Source of the DNA: AB-137-C09 sp964458185
GTDB lineage: Bacteria > Pseudomonadota > Zetaproteobacteria > Mariprofundales > Mariprofundaceae
Length of the DNA stretch: 64,000 bases
Assembly: GCA_964458185.1 (NCBI GenBank)
Contig: CAYWFG010000006.1
Location: 1-64,000 of the forward strand
Reading direction: 5' to 3'
Shown here: positions 18,365 through 26,993 of the stretch, one piece after another
Layout of the letters: each line of letters starts with the position of its first letter
Numbering within the stretch: position 1 is the first letter of the stretch
Made by a program: the position numbers and the translations under genes
Notes under the pieces: generated by a model
What the model saw: the letters and a program-made list of their open reading frames with translations, nothing else
The model's database searches: none
What the model was told of the DNA's origin: nothing

Positions 18365-20215
18365 ATGATGTCACACATATACATTCTTGGTATTTCTGCC
18401 TATTATCATGACAGTGCAGCTGCTTTACTCTGCGATGGTCATATTGTTGCTGCAGCGCAAGAGGAACGTTTCACCCGAAAGAAGCATGACCCTAGCTTTC
18501 CTAAAGAAGCTATTTTGTATTGTCTGAAAGAAGCAAGTATCAATGTAACTGATCTAGAATATATTGTATTTTATGATAAACCATTGGTTAAATTTGAACG
18601 ACTTATTGAAACCTATCTTGCTTATGCACCATCAGGCCTTCGTTCTTTTTTATCGGCGATGCCTATTTGGCTAAAAGAAAAACTGTATCTTAAAACCGTG
18701 CTGCGCAAAGCATTGGCAGAAATAGCGAACTGCACTGTTGCAGAACTACCATCGTTAATGTTTACAGAGCATCACCAATCTCATGCTGCATCAGCGTTTT
18801 TTCCATCTCCCTTTGAAAAGGCGGCTGTCATATGTCTTGATGGTGTGGGAGAATGGGCAGCAACATCGGTTTGGTTGGGTGAAGGCAATACGTTAACACC
18901 TCAATGGGAAATAGACTTTCCTCATTCATTAGGACTTTTATACTCAGCGTTCACCTACTATACTGGCTTTAAAGTTAATTCTGGTGAATACAAATTAATG
19001 GGACTTGCACCTTACGGTAAACCTGAGTATGTAGATCTTATTTTAGAGCATCTGCTTGACCTTAAAGATGATGGTACATTTCGATTGGATATGTCCTACT
19101 TTAATTATGCGACAGGTCTAACCATGACCAATGAGAAGTTTAATTGTTTATTTGGTGGTTCACCTAGAACGGCTGAATCTTCTCTTACCCAAAGAGAAAT
19201 GAATATTGCAGCATCTATCCAAAAAGTTACAGAAAAGATTGTTTTGAGATTGGCTAAAACTGTAAGGAAAGAGTTAGATACGCCATATTTATGTTTGGCT
19301 GGTGGTGTGGCGTTGAACTGTGTTTCCAATGGTGAATTGCTGCGCTCTGGTATTTTTAAGGATATTTGGATCCAGCCTGCCGCTGGTGATGCAGGGGGAG
19401 CTTTAGGTGCAGCATTTTCAGTGTGGTATGAATACATGGAGAAAGTTCGCAAAGTAAACCCTGAAGATAGCATGGCTGGTTCTTATCTTGGGTGTAATTA
19501 TTCAAATGATAGTATTGAAGCCTACTTGAACTCTGCTAATGCTGTTTATCGCCATCTTGATGATAATACTTTAATGCATGAACTGTCAGATATTTTAGAT
19601 CATGGTCATGTTGTTGGCTGGATGCAGGGGCGAATGGAATTTGGTCCTAGAGCATTGGGTGCGCGCTCTATTCTTGGTGATCCTCGTAATACAAAAATGC
19701 AATCGGTGATGAATTTGAAAATAAAATACCGTGAATCTTTTCGACCCTTTGCACCGATTATAAAAGCTGAATGTATTGGTGATTATTTTCATCATAAAGG
19801 TAAAAGTCCATACATGCTTATTGTTGCCCCATTATTGGAAGAACACAGGCTCGAGATGACAAAAGAACAACAGCAATTGTTTGGTGTTGCTAAACTAAAC
19901 AGCCCTCGCTCTAGCTTACCTGCCATTACCCATGTGGATTATTCATCTCGATTGCAAACCGTACATGCTGAAACTAATCCACGTCTTCATCATTTGCTGG
20001 ATTGTTTTCAAGAAAAAACAGGATACCCCGTATTGGTTAACACTTCATTTAATGTTCGAGGCGAGCCTATTGTCAATACACCAGAAGATGCCTACCGATG
20101 TTTTATGCGAACTGAAATGGACTATCTTGTGATAGAAGGCTTTTTGCTTGCTAAGGTTGAGCAGCCTGAATGGCAACAACAGGATAATTGGCAAGAAGAA
20201 TTTGCCTTAGATTAG
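18365..20215 (+). CDS. Carbamoyltransferase (NodU/CmcH/TobZ family)
   Basis: Makes carbamoyl-adenylate from carbamoyl phosphate and ATP and passes the carbamoyl group to a hydroxyl. The N-terminal Kae1-like domain begins ILGISAYYHDSAAALLCDG and has the EHHQSHAASAF metal motif and LDGVGEWAATS. The C-terminal domain has MEFGPRALGARSILGDPR and YRESFRPFAPI. It is full length (616 residues). The next two genes encode SxtJ and DUF5989 proteins, the recurring partners of this family in polysaccharide and saxitoxin-type clusters, so an O-carbamoyl decoration of the polymer is inferred. Confidence 0.92.
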   Translation: MMSHIYILGISAYYHDSAAALLCDGHIVAAAQEERFTRKKHDPSFPKEAILYCLKEASINVTDLEYIVFYDKPLVKFERLIETYLAYAPSGLRSFLSAMPIWLKEKLYLKTVLRKALAEIANCTVAELPSLMFTEHHQSHAASAFFPSPFEKAAVICLDGVGEWAATSVWLGEGNTLTPQWEIDFPHSLGLLYSAFTYYTGFKVNSGEYKLMGLAPYGKPEYVDLILEHLLDLKDDGTFRLDMSYFNYATGLTMTNEKFNCLFGGSPRTAESSLTQREMNIAASIQKVTEKIVLRLAKTVRKELDTPYLCLAGGVALNCVSNGELLRSGIFKDIWIQPAAGDAGGALGAAFSVWYEYMEKVRKVNPEDSMAGSYLGCNYSNDSIEAYLNSANAVYRHLDDNTLMHELSDILDHGHVVGWMQGRMEFGPRALGARSILGDPRNTKMQSVMNLKIKYRESFRPFAPIIKAECIGDYFHHKGKSPYMLIVAPLLEEHRLEMTKEQQQLFGVAKLNSPRSSLPAITHVDYSSRLQTVHAETNPRLHHLLDCFQEKTGYPVLVNTSFNVRGEPIVNTPEDAYRCFMRTEMDYLVIEGFLLAKVEQPEWQQQDNWQEEFALD

Positions 20216-20238
20216 AAATAGGTTAAAAGGTGGACGGA

Positions 20239-20655
20239 ATGAGTCATAATGATATTCCAGAATTAGATAAACAAGGACTTCGTCAATTTGGTTTGATCTT
20301 GGCGGCGGTGCTAGCCTGTGTTTTTGGTCTGTTTCTTCCATGGAGCTGGAGGTTAGATTTATTACCTAATTGGTATTGGATCATATTAGCCGCTTTGGTG
20401 GCTTGTTGGGCTTTGCTGGCACCTTCCAGTATGAAAGGGTTTTACCATAACTGGATGCGAGTGGCGATGGCTATTGGTCATGTGGTTAATGGCTTTATTT
20501 TAGCTATTGTTTTTTACCTATTGATTACTCCTATGGGTGTTATCATGCGTATAGCAGGAAAAGACCCTATGCGACGGATACTTGACCCCAGTATTAATTC
20601 TTATCGAATTGTTTGCAAAAGGAAAAAGAAACAACATATGGAGAGGCCGTTTTAA
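20239..20655 (+). CDS. SxtJ-family small membrane protein
   Basis: A 138-residue protein with about three membrane helices. The typical features are an early hydrophobic hairpin with FGLFLPWSW, the SMKGFYHNWMRVA.AIG segment, a helix ending YLLITPMGVIMR, and a DPMRR..DPSINSY tail before a basic C-terminus. These match the SxtJ family, whose role is unknown but which sits next to carbamoyltransferases. The ATG at 20239 has AAAAGG 8 bases upstream; the in-frame GTG at 20230 is a less likely start. Its stop overlaps the start of the next gene. Confidence 0.8.
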   Translation: MSHNDIPELDKQGLRQFGLILAAVLACVFGLFLPWSWRLDLLPNWYWIILAALVACWALLAPSSMKGFYHNWMRVAMAIGHVVNGFILAIVFYLLITPMGVIMRIAGKDPMRRILDPSINSYRIVCKRKKKQHMERPF

Positions 20656-20807
20656 TGCTCGATTTACTCAAAGACCTATGGGGGTTTATGAAAGAACGCA
20701 AGAAGTTTTGGTTGGCTCCTATTATTGTAGTTTTACTGTTACTTGGGGTGCTAATTGTCTTTGCTCAAGGGTCCGTTATGGCTCCTTTTATTTACACTTT
20801 ATTCTAA
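20655..20807 (+). CDS. DUF5989-family small membrane protein
   Basis: A 50-residue protein beginning MLDLLKDLWGFMKERKKFW, then a single membrane helix, then GSVMAPFIYTLF at the end. This is the whole of the DUF5989 family pattern (LWxFxxxRKKxWxxPI...APFIYTLF). Function is unknown. The family accompanies SxtJ and carbamoyltransferase genes, as here. The start ATG overlaps the SxtJ stop by one base (TAATG), so the two are co-translated. Confidence 0.8.
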   Translation: MLDLLKDLWGFMKERKKFWLAPIIVVLLLLGVLIVFAQGSVMAPFIYTLF

Positions 20808-20821
20808 GGGTAGATTAATTT

Positions 20822-21994
20822 ATGCGTGTACTGATGATTGTTGAAAACCTTCCCTTGCCTTTTGATCGTCGCGTGTGGCAGGAGGCTTGCACCTTGCGTG
20901 ATGAGGGGTATGAGATTTCTATTGTATGCCCTCAAACCAAGAGTTACCCTGAACCTTATGTGTATTTAGAAGGAATCCATATTCATCGGCATCCCTTGCC
21001 ATTTGAGGCAGAAGGTGCATTGGGCTATTTACTGGAATATGGCACGGCATTATTTTGGGAGTTCTGGCTAAGTTGCAAAATTGCTTGGTTGCGTGGTTTT
21101 GATATTATTCATATCTGTAATCCACCCGATTTATTGTTTTTGGTTGCGCTGCCTTTTAAGTTATTTGGTAAAAAACTGGTGTTTGATCATCATGATATTA
21201 ACCCAGAACTTTTTGAGGCCAAGTTTGGCAAAAAAGGCTTGCTTTATTATTTAGTGCGATGGTTTGAGCGTTGTAGTTTTTATTTTTCCGATATTTCTAT
21301 TGCTACCAATGATTCCTACAAAAAGATTGCCATCGAACGGGGGCGGATGGATCCAGATAAAGTTTTTGTGGTGCGTAGTGGTCCAAAGCTAGAACGAATG
21401 AAGATATTGCCAGCAGACCCCTATTGGAAACATGGCTGTCGTCACATGGTTGGGTATGTGGGAGTTATGGGTAAACAAGAAGGTATTGAATATCTATTGG
21501 AAGCAGCTCGCATCATGATTCATGATCATGGTCGTAAGGATGTTCATTTTTGTCTTGTTGGAGGAGGAACATCGCTTCCGCTAATGCAAGAGCTAGCGAT
21601 AAAATTACACATTAATAATGCAGTAACATTTACAGGGCGGGTACCTGATGAGACGCTGCTTGCTGTTCTTAATACAGCTGATGTATGTGTTAATCCTGAT
21701 GTTGCAAATGCAATGAATGATAAATCAACAATGAATAAAATTATGGAATATATGGCTTTAGAAAAACCGATTGTACAATTTGATCTAGCTGAAGGGCGAG
21801 TGTCTGCTGGTGCATCATCGCGCTATGCCAAAGCCAATGATGCGCAAGATTTAGCTTTACATATCGAACACTTACTTGATAATCCATTACTAAGAAAAGA
21901 AATGGGGAAGATCGGTCGTGAACGTATTGAAGAGCAACTGGCATGGCAATACGAAGTACCTAAATTACTTTCTGCCTACAAGTCTTTAATATAA
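20822..21994 (+). CDS. Family 4 glycosyltransferase (GT-B fold)
   Basis: The N-terminus, MRVLMIVENLPLPFDRRVWQEACTL, is typical of exopolysaccharide GT4 enzymes. FDHHDINPELFEAKFG follows in the acceptor domain. In the donor domain MVGYVGVMGKQEGIEYLLEAA, FTGRVPDETLLAVLNTADVCVNPD and NKIMEYMALEKPIVQFDLAEGR include the donor-binding E-x7-E region. It has 390 residues and no membrane anchor. It is placed after the carbamoyl module and before the RCC1-repeat gene and probably adds another sugar to the repeat unit. Confidence 0.88.
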   Translation: MRVLMIVENLPLPFDRRVWQEACTLRDEGYEISIVCPQTKSYPEPYVYLEGIHIHRHPLPFEAEGALGYLLEYGTALFWEFWLSCKIAWLRGFDIIHICNPPDLLFLVALPFKLFGKKLVFDHHDINPELFEAKFGKKGLLYYLVRWFERCSFYFSDISIATNDSYKKIAIERGRMDPDKVFVVRSGPKLERMKILPADPYWKHGCRHMVGYVGVMGKQEGIEYLLEAARIMIHDHGRKDVHFCLVGGGTSLPLMQELAIKLHINNAVTFTGRVPDETLLAVLNTADVCVNPDVANAMNDKSTMNKIMEYMALEKPIVQFDLAEGRVSAGASSRYAKANDAQDLALHIEHLLDNPLLRKEMGKIGRERIEEQLAWQYEVPKLLSAYKSLI

Positions 21995-22030
21995 ATATTT
22001 AGCTGGAGATAAGTTTTTTGCTTAATGTAT

Positions 22031-22058
22031 TTGAAATAAAATAATAACTCATTATAAT
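22031..22058 (+). promoter_or_regulatory. Sigma70 promoter for the RCC1-repeat gene
   Basis: TTGAAA (22031-22036) and a perfect TATAAT (22053-22058) are separated by 16 bases. Transcription would start near 22065, giving an untranslated leader of about 45 bases with GGAG before the ATG at 22109. The large secreted protein thus appears to have its own promoter inside the locus. Confidence 0.6.
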
Positions 22059-22108
22059 TTGACGACATTGTCTTTTCCTTACGAAGAAGACATGCTATGG
22101 AGACCCTT

Positions 22109-24715
22109 ATGAAAAAAAAGAATACTGCTCTGATCCTTAGACTATTACTTTTATTTACAATATTCTTAAGCCCTGCGTTTTTACATGCAGGTGCTGCATT
22201 TCACACTGTTACTGTCCAAACTGATGCCTCTATGTTGGCATGGGGTAACAATACTTTTGGTCAGTTAGGCGATAGCACGACTATTGATCGTGCTAACCCT
22301 GTTCCCGTGACAGATAACACTGGAACTAAAATCACTGGCATAATGGCTGTTGCTACCGGGCAATTTCATACATTAGCACTTAAAAGTGATGGTACACTCC
22401 TAGCATGGGGTAATAATGAATATGGTCAACTGGGTGATGGCACACAAATTAATCGCAGTAATGCTGTGGCTGTCAAAGACGGGCAAGGAATAACCATCAC
22501 GGGCATCACTGCTATTGCAGCGGGTATTTACCATAATATAGCATTAAAAAGTGATGGCACGTTGTTGGCTTGGGGCAGCAATTGGGCAGGTCAGTTAGGT
22601 GATGGCAGCAAAACCATGCGTTTAAATCCTGTCGTTGTCTCTAATGCATCGGCTATTATTGCGATTGCAGCAGGTGATGCGCATTCATTGGCATTGAAAA
22701 ACGATGGCTCGTTGCTGGCTTGGGGAAACAATGGTTCAGGGCAGCTTGGTGATGGTAGCACCGTCAATCGTAGTACTCCTGTTTCGGTAAGCAACACGAA
22801 TGGAACAAGCCTTGGTCAGATTACTGCTATTACTGCAGGAGGGTCACATAACCTTGCATTACTGCGCGATGGTTCAATAAAGGCTTGGGGCTATAATGGC
22901 TTTGGTCAATTAGGTGATGGAACAACAAGCAGCCAAAGTAACCCTGTTACTGTTATTGATAGTAGCGGGCTTACCATTCAAAATATTATTGCAATTTCTG
23001 CTGGGCAAACCCATAGCGTTGCATTAAAAAATGATGCCACCGTACTGGCTTGGGGACATAATTTTTATGGTCAACTGGGAACAGGAAACACAACCGCTAC
23101 AAGCACACCGAGTGCTATCGTTGATAGTACTGGTACGCCTATTTCTGCCATTGCTGCTGTTGCTACAGGATTGATGCATACGTTATTGATAAAAAATGAT
23201 GGTAGTCTCATGAGCTGTGGCTCAGATCAATACGGTCAGCTTGGCATTGGTTCCTCGGTTAATCAATCTAATCCTGTTGCAGTAAAGTATAGCAATGGCA
23301 ATACGCTTACTGCAGTTCATTCGTTGATGGGTATTACCACTACTGGCGATACAACGGCACCTCTTGTGACGCCACCATCTGCAGATATCTATGTGTTGGC
23401 AACGGATGTCAATGGTACTGCTGCAACCCATGCTACTATTGCTGCCTTTCTTTCTTCGGCATCGGCTGTTGATACCGTTGATGGTAGTATAACAGTTACC
23501 CATAATGCACCAACTATTTTTCCTGTTGGTACGACTGCTGTCACGTTTACTGCTACTGATACGGCTGGCAATACGGGGACTGCGACAGCTTCTGTGGTCA
23601 TTTCACAGAGTGCGCAGTTTTATCCTGCATCAGGCAGTGCGCTTTCATCAGCCGCGCAGCGCTTTGCTTGGGCCGATACAGGAGCAAAAGGTTATTATTT
23701 AATGATCAGCGATGCCGCTGTTGGTGGTAACAACGTTTATAATTCGGGCTTTCTTGCTGCTGGCACCAGTTCGGTATTGGTTACAGGCTTGCCTACTAAT
23801 GGTAGCACGCTGTATGTACGTCACTTTACATGGAATGGTTCAGCGTGGAATACAATAGATTATACATTCACCGCATCTGCTATGGTTGCAACAATTGTAT
23901 CACCTATTAATGGCTCTACTTTAAGCAGTACCAGCCAACAATTTTCATGGGCTGATACAGGGGCAGATGGCTATTATCTTATGGTCGGTAGTGCTGGTTT
24001 AGGTGGCAATGATTTGTATACATCAGGTTTTATAACTGCAGGGACGACATCCGTGACGATCAATGGCTTGCCCAATAACGGTAAAACAGTGTATGTTCGC
24101 TTGTATAGCTGGGTTAATGGTGGTTGGCAAACCACAGATAGCCAATATGTAGCATCAGGTACAGCGATCTTAGCTTCGCCAAGCAACGGCACAATACTAG
24201 CATCAGCAGGGACACAAACATTTAGCTGGGTAAATTCAGCTGCTCAAGGTTATTATTTAAGTGTTGGTCGAACTTTAGGGCAAGCTGATCTTTTTCAATC
24301 AGGCTGGATGACAGGAACCACAGTTGATGTAAGTACAATTCCTGCTGGCAAAGCCATGCCTCTTTTTGTGCGTTTGTATAGCTGGAGTAAATCTTCGGGT
24401 TGGCAGGTTAATGTTTCACAGATCACCAGCAGCTATGCAACAACGCTTACTAACCCAATAGCTGGCAGCACATTAACAGGAACAACGCAAACTTTTACTT
24501 GGAATGATACGGGGGCGACTGCTTATTACTTGGATATTGGCTCTGGCTTTTATGGTCATGGTGATTATTTTAAATCAGGAAATATCACAGGACCTGCAAA
24601 TTCAATTCAGGTAACAGGTCTGCCAACGGGTAGTGTACCACTGTATGTGCGACTGTATACATGGGGAGCCAATGGCTGGAACACTTATGAGGCAATGTAT
24701 ACTTCAGCACCATAA
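22109..24715 (+). CDS. Secreted RCC1-propeller protein with HYR domain and four locus-specific repeats
   Basis: A signal peptide (about 1-28, ending LHAGA) is followed by seven RCC1-like repeats between residues about 41 and 400, each with (A/S)(W/C)G.(N/D)..GQLG(D/T/I): a complete seven-bladed propeller. A HYR-like domain (about 413-499, DTTAPLVTPP...FTATDTAGN) comes next, then four repeats starting near 501, 591, 684 and 777. These repeats are the same unit found three times in the protein at 11300, including the identical style of ending (GHGDYFKSG...YTSAP). GGAG before 22109 decides this ATG over the one at 22097. It is exported and probably contributes to a matrix or surface layer; no enzyme motif is seen. 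Confidence 0.85.
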   Translation: MKKKNTALILRLLLLFTIFLSPAFLHAGAAFHTVTVQTDASMLAWGNNTFGQLGDSTTIDRANPVPVTDNTGTKITGIMAVATGQFHTLALKSDGTLLAWGNNEYGQLGDGTQINRSNAVAVKDGQGITITGITAIAAGIYHNIALKSDGTLLAWGSNWAGQLGDGSKTMRLNPVVVSNASAIIAIAAGDAHSLALKNDGSLLAWGNNGSGQLGDGSTVNRSTPVSVSNTNGTSLGQITAITAGGSHNLALLRDGSIKAWGYNGFGQLGDGTTSSQSNPVTVIDSSGLTIQNIIAISAGQTHSVALKNDATVLAWGHNFYGQLGTGNTTATSTPSAIVDSTGTPISAIAAVATGLMHTLLIKNDGSLMSCGSDQYGQLGIGSSVNQSNPVAVKYSNGNTLTAVHSLMGITTTGDTTAPLVTPPSADIYVLATDVNGTAATHATIAAFLSSASAVDTVDGSITVTHNAPTIFPVGTTAVTFTATDTAGNTGTATASVVISQSAQFYPASGSALSSAAQRFAWADTGAKGYYLMISDAAVGGNNVYNSGFLAAGTSSVLVTGLPTNGSTLYVRHFTWNGSAWNTIDYTFTASAMVATIVSPINGSTLSSTSQQFSWADTGADGYYLMVGSAGLGGNDLYTSGFITAGTTSVTINGLPNNGKTVYVRLYSWVNGGWQTTDSQYVASGTAILASPSNGTILASAGTQTFSWVNSAAQGYYLSVGRTLGQADLFQSGWMTGTTVDVSTIPAGKAMPLFVRLYSWSKSSGWQVNVSQITSSYATTLTNPIAGSTLTGTTQTFTWNDTGATAYYLDIGSGFYGHGDYFKSGNITGPANSIQVTGLPTGSVPLYVRLYTWGANGWNTYEAMYTSAP

Positions 24716-24739
24716 ACTTAGCCCGTGTGTTTTTATGTT

Positions 24740-24786
24740 TTACAGGGTTGCAGTATCAGCCCTGTAAGGCACTTATTGTTTTTTAG
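24740..24786 (+). terminator. Possible hairpin terminator
   Basis: TTACAGGG (24740-24747) pairs with CCCTGTAA (24760-24767), with two further weak pairs inside. A run of six T residues follows about 10 bases later. The distance between stem and T-run is larger than ideal, so termination may be partial before the priming-transferase gene. Confidence 0.4.
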
Positions 24787-24807
24787 GATTAAGGTTATTT
24801 TTTTATC

Positions 24808-26193
24808 ATGTTGGAGTCTCATCATTCGATCATAGAGTCTATTACACGAATGATAGATGCCTTGCTGATTGCTTTATCGTTATGCCTTGTCATTTTTATT
24901 TATGATGGTCAATGGGATAACCACGATGTTATTGTTATATTATTCTCTGCAATTATTGCGCCTATTATCTTAGAGCAAACAAATGCCTATCGGCGTTGGC
25001 GAACTGTTTCTTTTTGGTCAGAACTTCAAACGTTGTTGCTAGCTTGGCTAGGTATTATCATTACCTTAATTTGTTTTGCTTTTATTACTCAAATGATTGA
25101 TAAGTTTACCCCTATGGAAATCGCATGGTGGGGCATTCTTAGTTTTACCTTGTTGGTATTGAATCATGGTTGTCGACGCATCCTTTCTCATTATGCCCGA
25201 AAAAAAGGAAAAAATATACGCCGAGCCGTTATTATAGGTTCAGGTACACTTGCGCATCATGTTGCAGAAAAAATTACAACATCACCTTGGATGGGAATAG
25301 AAGTATTAGGCTTTTTTGATGACGTTATTATAGAGATAGATAATCATCAAAATATATTATTGGGAACCATCCTTGAAGCCGTGGAATATATTAAGTCTCA
25401 TCAAGTACAATTGGTGTACTTGGCACTTCCTTTATCAGCTTCAGAAAAGGCCAAGCAACTTATTTATGCCTTGCAAAATACAACGGCTGCAGTTTATTTT
25501 GTACCTGATATTTTTATGTTTGAACTATTGCATACCAAGATTAATGATGTTGATGGCATACCTATTCTTGCTTTATGTGATCCCCCTTTTACTGGAACTG
25601 ACGGCGTTCTCAAACGTATTTTTGATGTAATCATTAGTGTGTTAATTTTATTGTTTATTTGGCCGTTATTGCTGTTTATTGCGATGATTATTAAATGTAA
25701 TTCTTCAGGTCCTGTGATTTTCAAACAAACACGTTATGGTTTAAATGGCAGCAGTGTTACAGTATGGAAGTTTCGTACCATGGCAGTATCCGAAAATACT
25801 GGTGATATTCAGCAAGCAATAAAAAATGATCCCCGAGTTACCACTATTGGGCAGTTTCTACGACAAAGCTCATTGGATGAATTACCGCAATTTATCAATG
25901 TATTGCAAGGTCGCATGTCTATCGTAGGACCACGTCCGCATGCTGTTGCACACAATGAATACTATCGAACAAAGATTCAGGCCTATATGTGGCGGCATAA
26001 AGTCAAACCAGGTATCACAGGCTGGGCGCAAATCAATGGCTGGCGTGGTGAAACAGACACTTTACATAAAATGGAAAAACGTATTGAATACGACTTGTGG
26101 TATATTCGTCATTGGAGTTTATACTTAGATATAAAAATTATATGGCGCACCATTATGAGTGAATTAATAAGAAAAAGTGATAATGCCTATTGA
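24808..26193 (+). CDS. Undecaprenyl-phosphate glycosylphosphotransferase (WcaJ/PssY type)
   Basis: The initiating enzyme of polymer synthesis: it moves a sugar-1-phosphate onto undecaprenyl phosphate at the inner membrane. Four N-terminal helices are followed by a Rossmann-like CoA-binding-type domain (RRAVIIGSGTLAHHVAEKI). The C-terminal Bac_transf domain follows a fifth helix (LKRIFDVIISVLILL) and has VWKFRTMAV, SLDELPQFINVLQGRMSIVGPRPHA and VKPGITGWAQINGWRGETDT. At 461 residues it has the full architecture. It closes the polysaccharide locus; base composition changes right after it. Confidence 0.93.
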   Translation: MLESHHSIIESITRMIDALLIALSLCLVIFIYDGQWDNHDVIVILFSAIIAPIILEQTNAYRRWRTVSFWSELQTLLLAWLGIIITLICFAFITQMIDKFTPMEIAWWGILSFTLLVLNHGCRRILSHYARKKGKNIRRAVIIGSGTLAHHVAEKITTSPWMGIEVLGFFDDVIIEIDNHQNILLGTILEAVEYIKSHQVQLVYLALPLSASEKAKQLIYALQNTTAAVYFVPDIFMFELLHTKINDVDGIPILALCDPPFTGTDGVLKRIFDVIISVLILLFIWPLLLFIAMIIKCNSSGPVIFKQTRYGLNGSSVTVWKFRTMAVSENTGDIQQAIKNDPRVTTIGQFLRQSSLDELPQFINVLQGRMSIVGPRPHAVAHNEYYRTKIQAYMWRHKVKPGITGWAQINGWRGETDTLHKMEKRIEYDLWYIRHWSLYLDIKIIWRTIMSELIRKSDNAY

Positions 26194-26246
26194 GTTAATT
26201 GCCTTATTGGTTGGATATACCCTGCACGACTGCTACGATTGCGACC

Positions 26247-26993
26247 ATGGAACAACGTACCCATTTTGGTTTTGAACAAGTAAGCCCGAACGAAAAAGAA
26301 GGGCGGGTGATGGCAGTGTTTTCTTCCGTTGCTGATAAATACGATATCATGAACGATTTGATGAGTGGTGGCATGCACCGCTTATGGAAGTGCCGCATGC
26401 GACAATGTGCAGCAGTTCGTGCGGGGCATACCGTGCTGGATGTTGCCGCAGGTTCAGGTGATATTGCCTTAGGGCATCTGCACAAAATGGGAGTATCGGG
26501 TCGTGTTGTTTTATCTGATCTTAACGGCGCAATGCTGGCTGAAGGGGCGCGGCGGATGCTGGATGCGGGTTATTTGGCAGGGCGCGCAGACTGCGTGCAA
26601 GCCGATGGCAGTGTTTTACCTTTTGCCGATGCCTCGATGGATTGCGTCAGTATTGCCTTTGGCATTCGTAACTTTGTGGATATTGAAGCAGGGTTGGCAG
26701 AGTTCTACCGCGTGTTAAAACCGGGTGGGCAATTTATTTGCCTTGAGTTTTCTCGCCCCGTATTGCCGTTGCTTGATGTTATCTACGATACGTATTCTTT
26801 TCACATGATTCCTTTGATTGGTGAGTGGGTGACGGGCGATCGTGAATCGTACCAATATTTGGTTGAATCCATTCGCCGTTTTCCCGATCAAGCACGTTTT
26901 TCTCATCTCATCACGCAAGCAGGCTTTGATCTGGTACGGCATGAAAATATGACAGGCGGCGTTGTTGCCCTGCATCGTGGGTATAAATTATGA
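26247..26993 (+). CDS. ubiE: Ubiquinone/menaquinone C-methyltransferase UbiE
   Basis: SAM-dependent C-methylation of the demethylated quinone ring. Signatures are FGFEQVSPNEKEGRV, FSSVADKYDIMNDLMSGGMHRLWK, VLDVAAGSGDIALG (motif I) and YRVLKPGGQFICLEFS. The ATG at 26247 gives 248 residues, the standard UbiE length; an upstream TTG at 26199 would add an unlikely tail. It shares 4 bases with ubiJ and begins a run of overlapping genes, ubiE-ubiJ-ubiB-folA-rimI-kinase. Confidence 0.95.
   Translation: MEQRTHFGFEQVSPNEKEGRVMAVFSSVADKYDIMNDLMSGGMHRLWKCRMRQCAAVRAGHTVLDVAAGSGDIALGHLHKMGVSGRVVLSDLNGAMLAEGARRMLDAGYLAGRADCVQADGSVLPFADASMDCVSIAFGIRNFVDIEAGLAEFYRVLKPGGQFICLEFSRPVLPLLDVIYDTYSFHMIPLIGEWVTGDRESYQYLVESIRRFPDQARFSHLITQAGFDLVRHENMTGGVVALHRGYKL

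Noticed and set aside
358..26193. Exosortase/PEP-CTERM type polysaccharide locus
   Set aside because: The gene content is partly similar (AsnB-type amidotransferase, GT4, priming transferase), but no exosortase gene and no PEP-CTERM-like C-terminus is present; both secreted proteins end in YTSAP without a terminal membrane helix.
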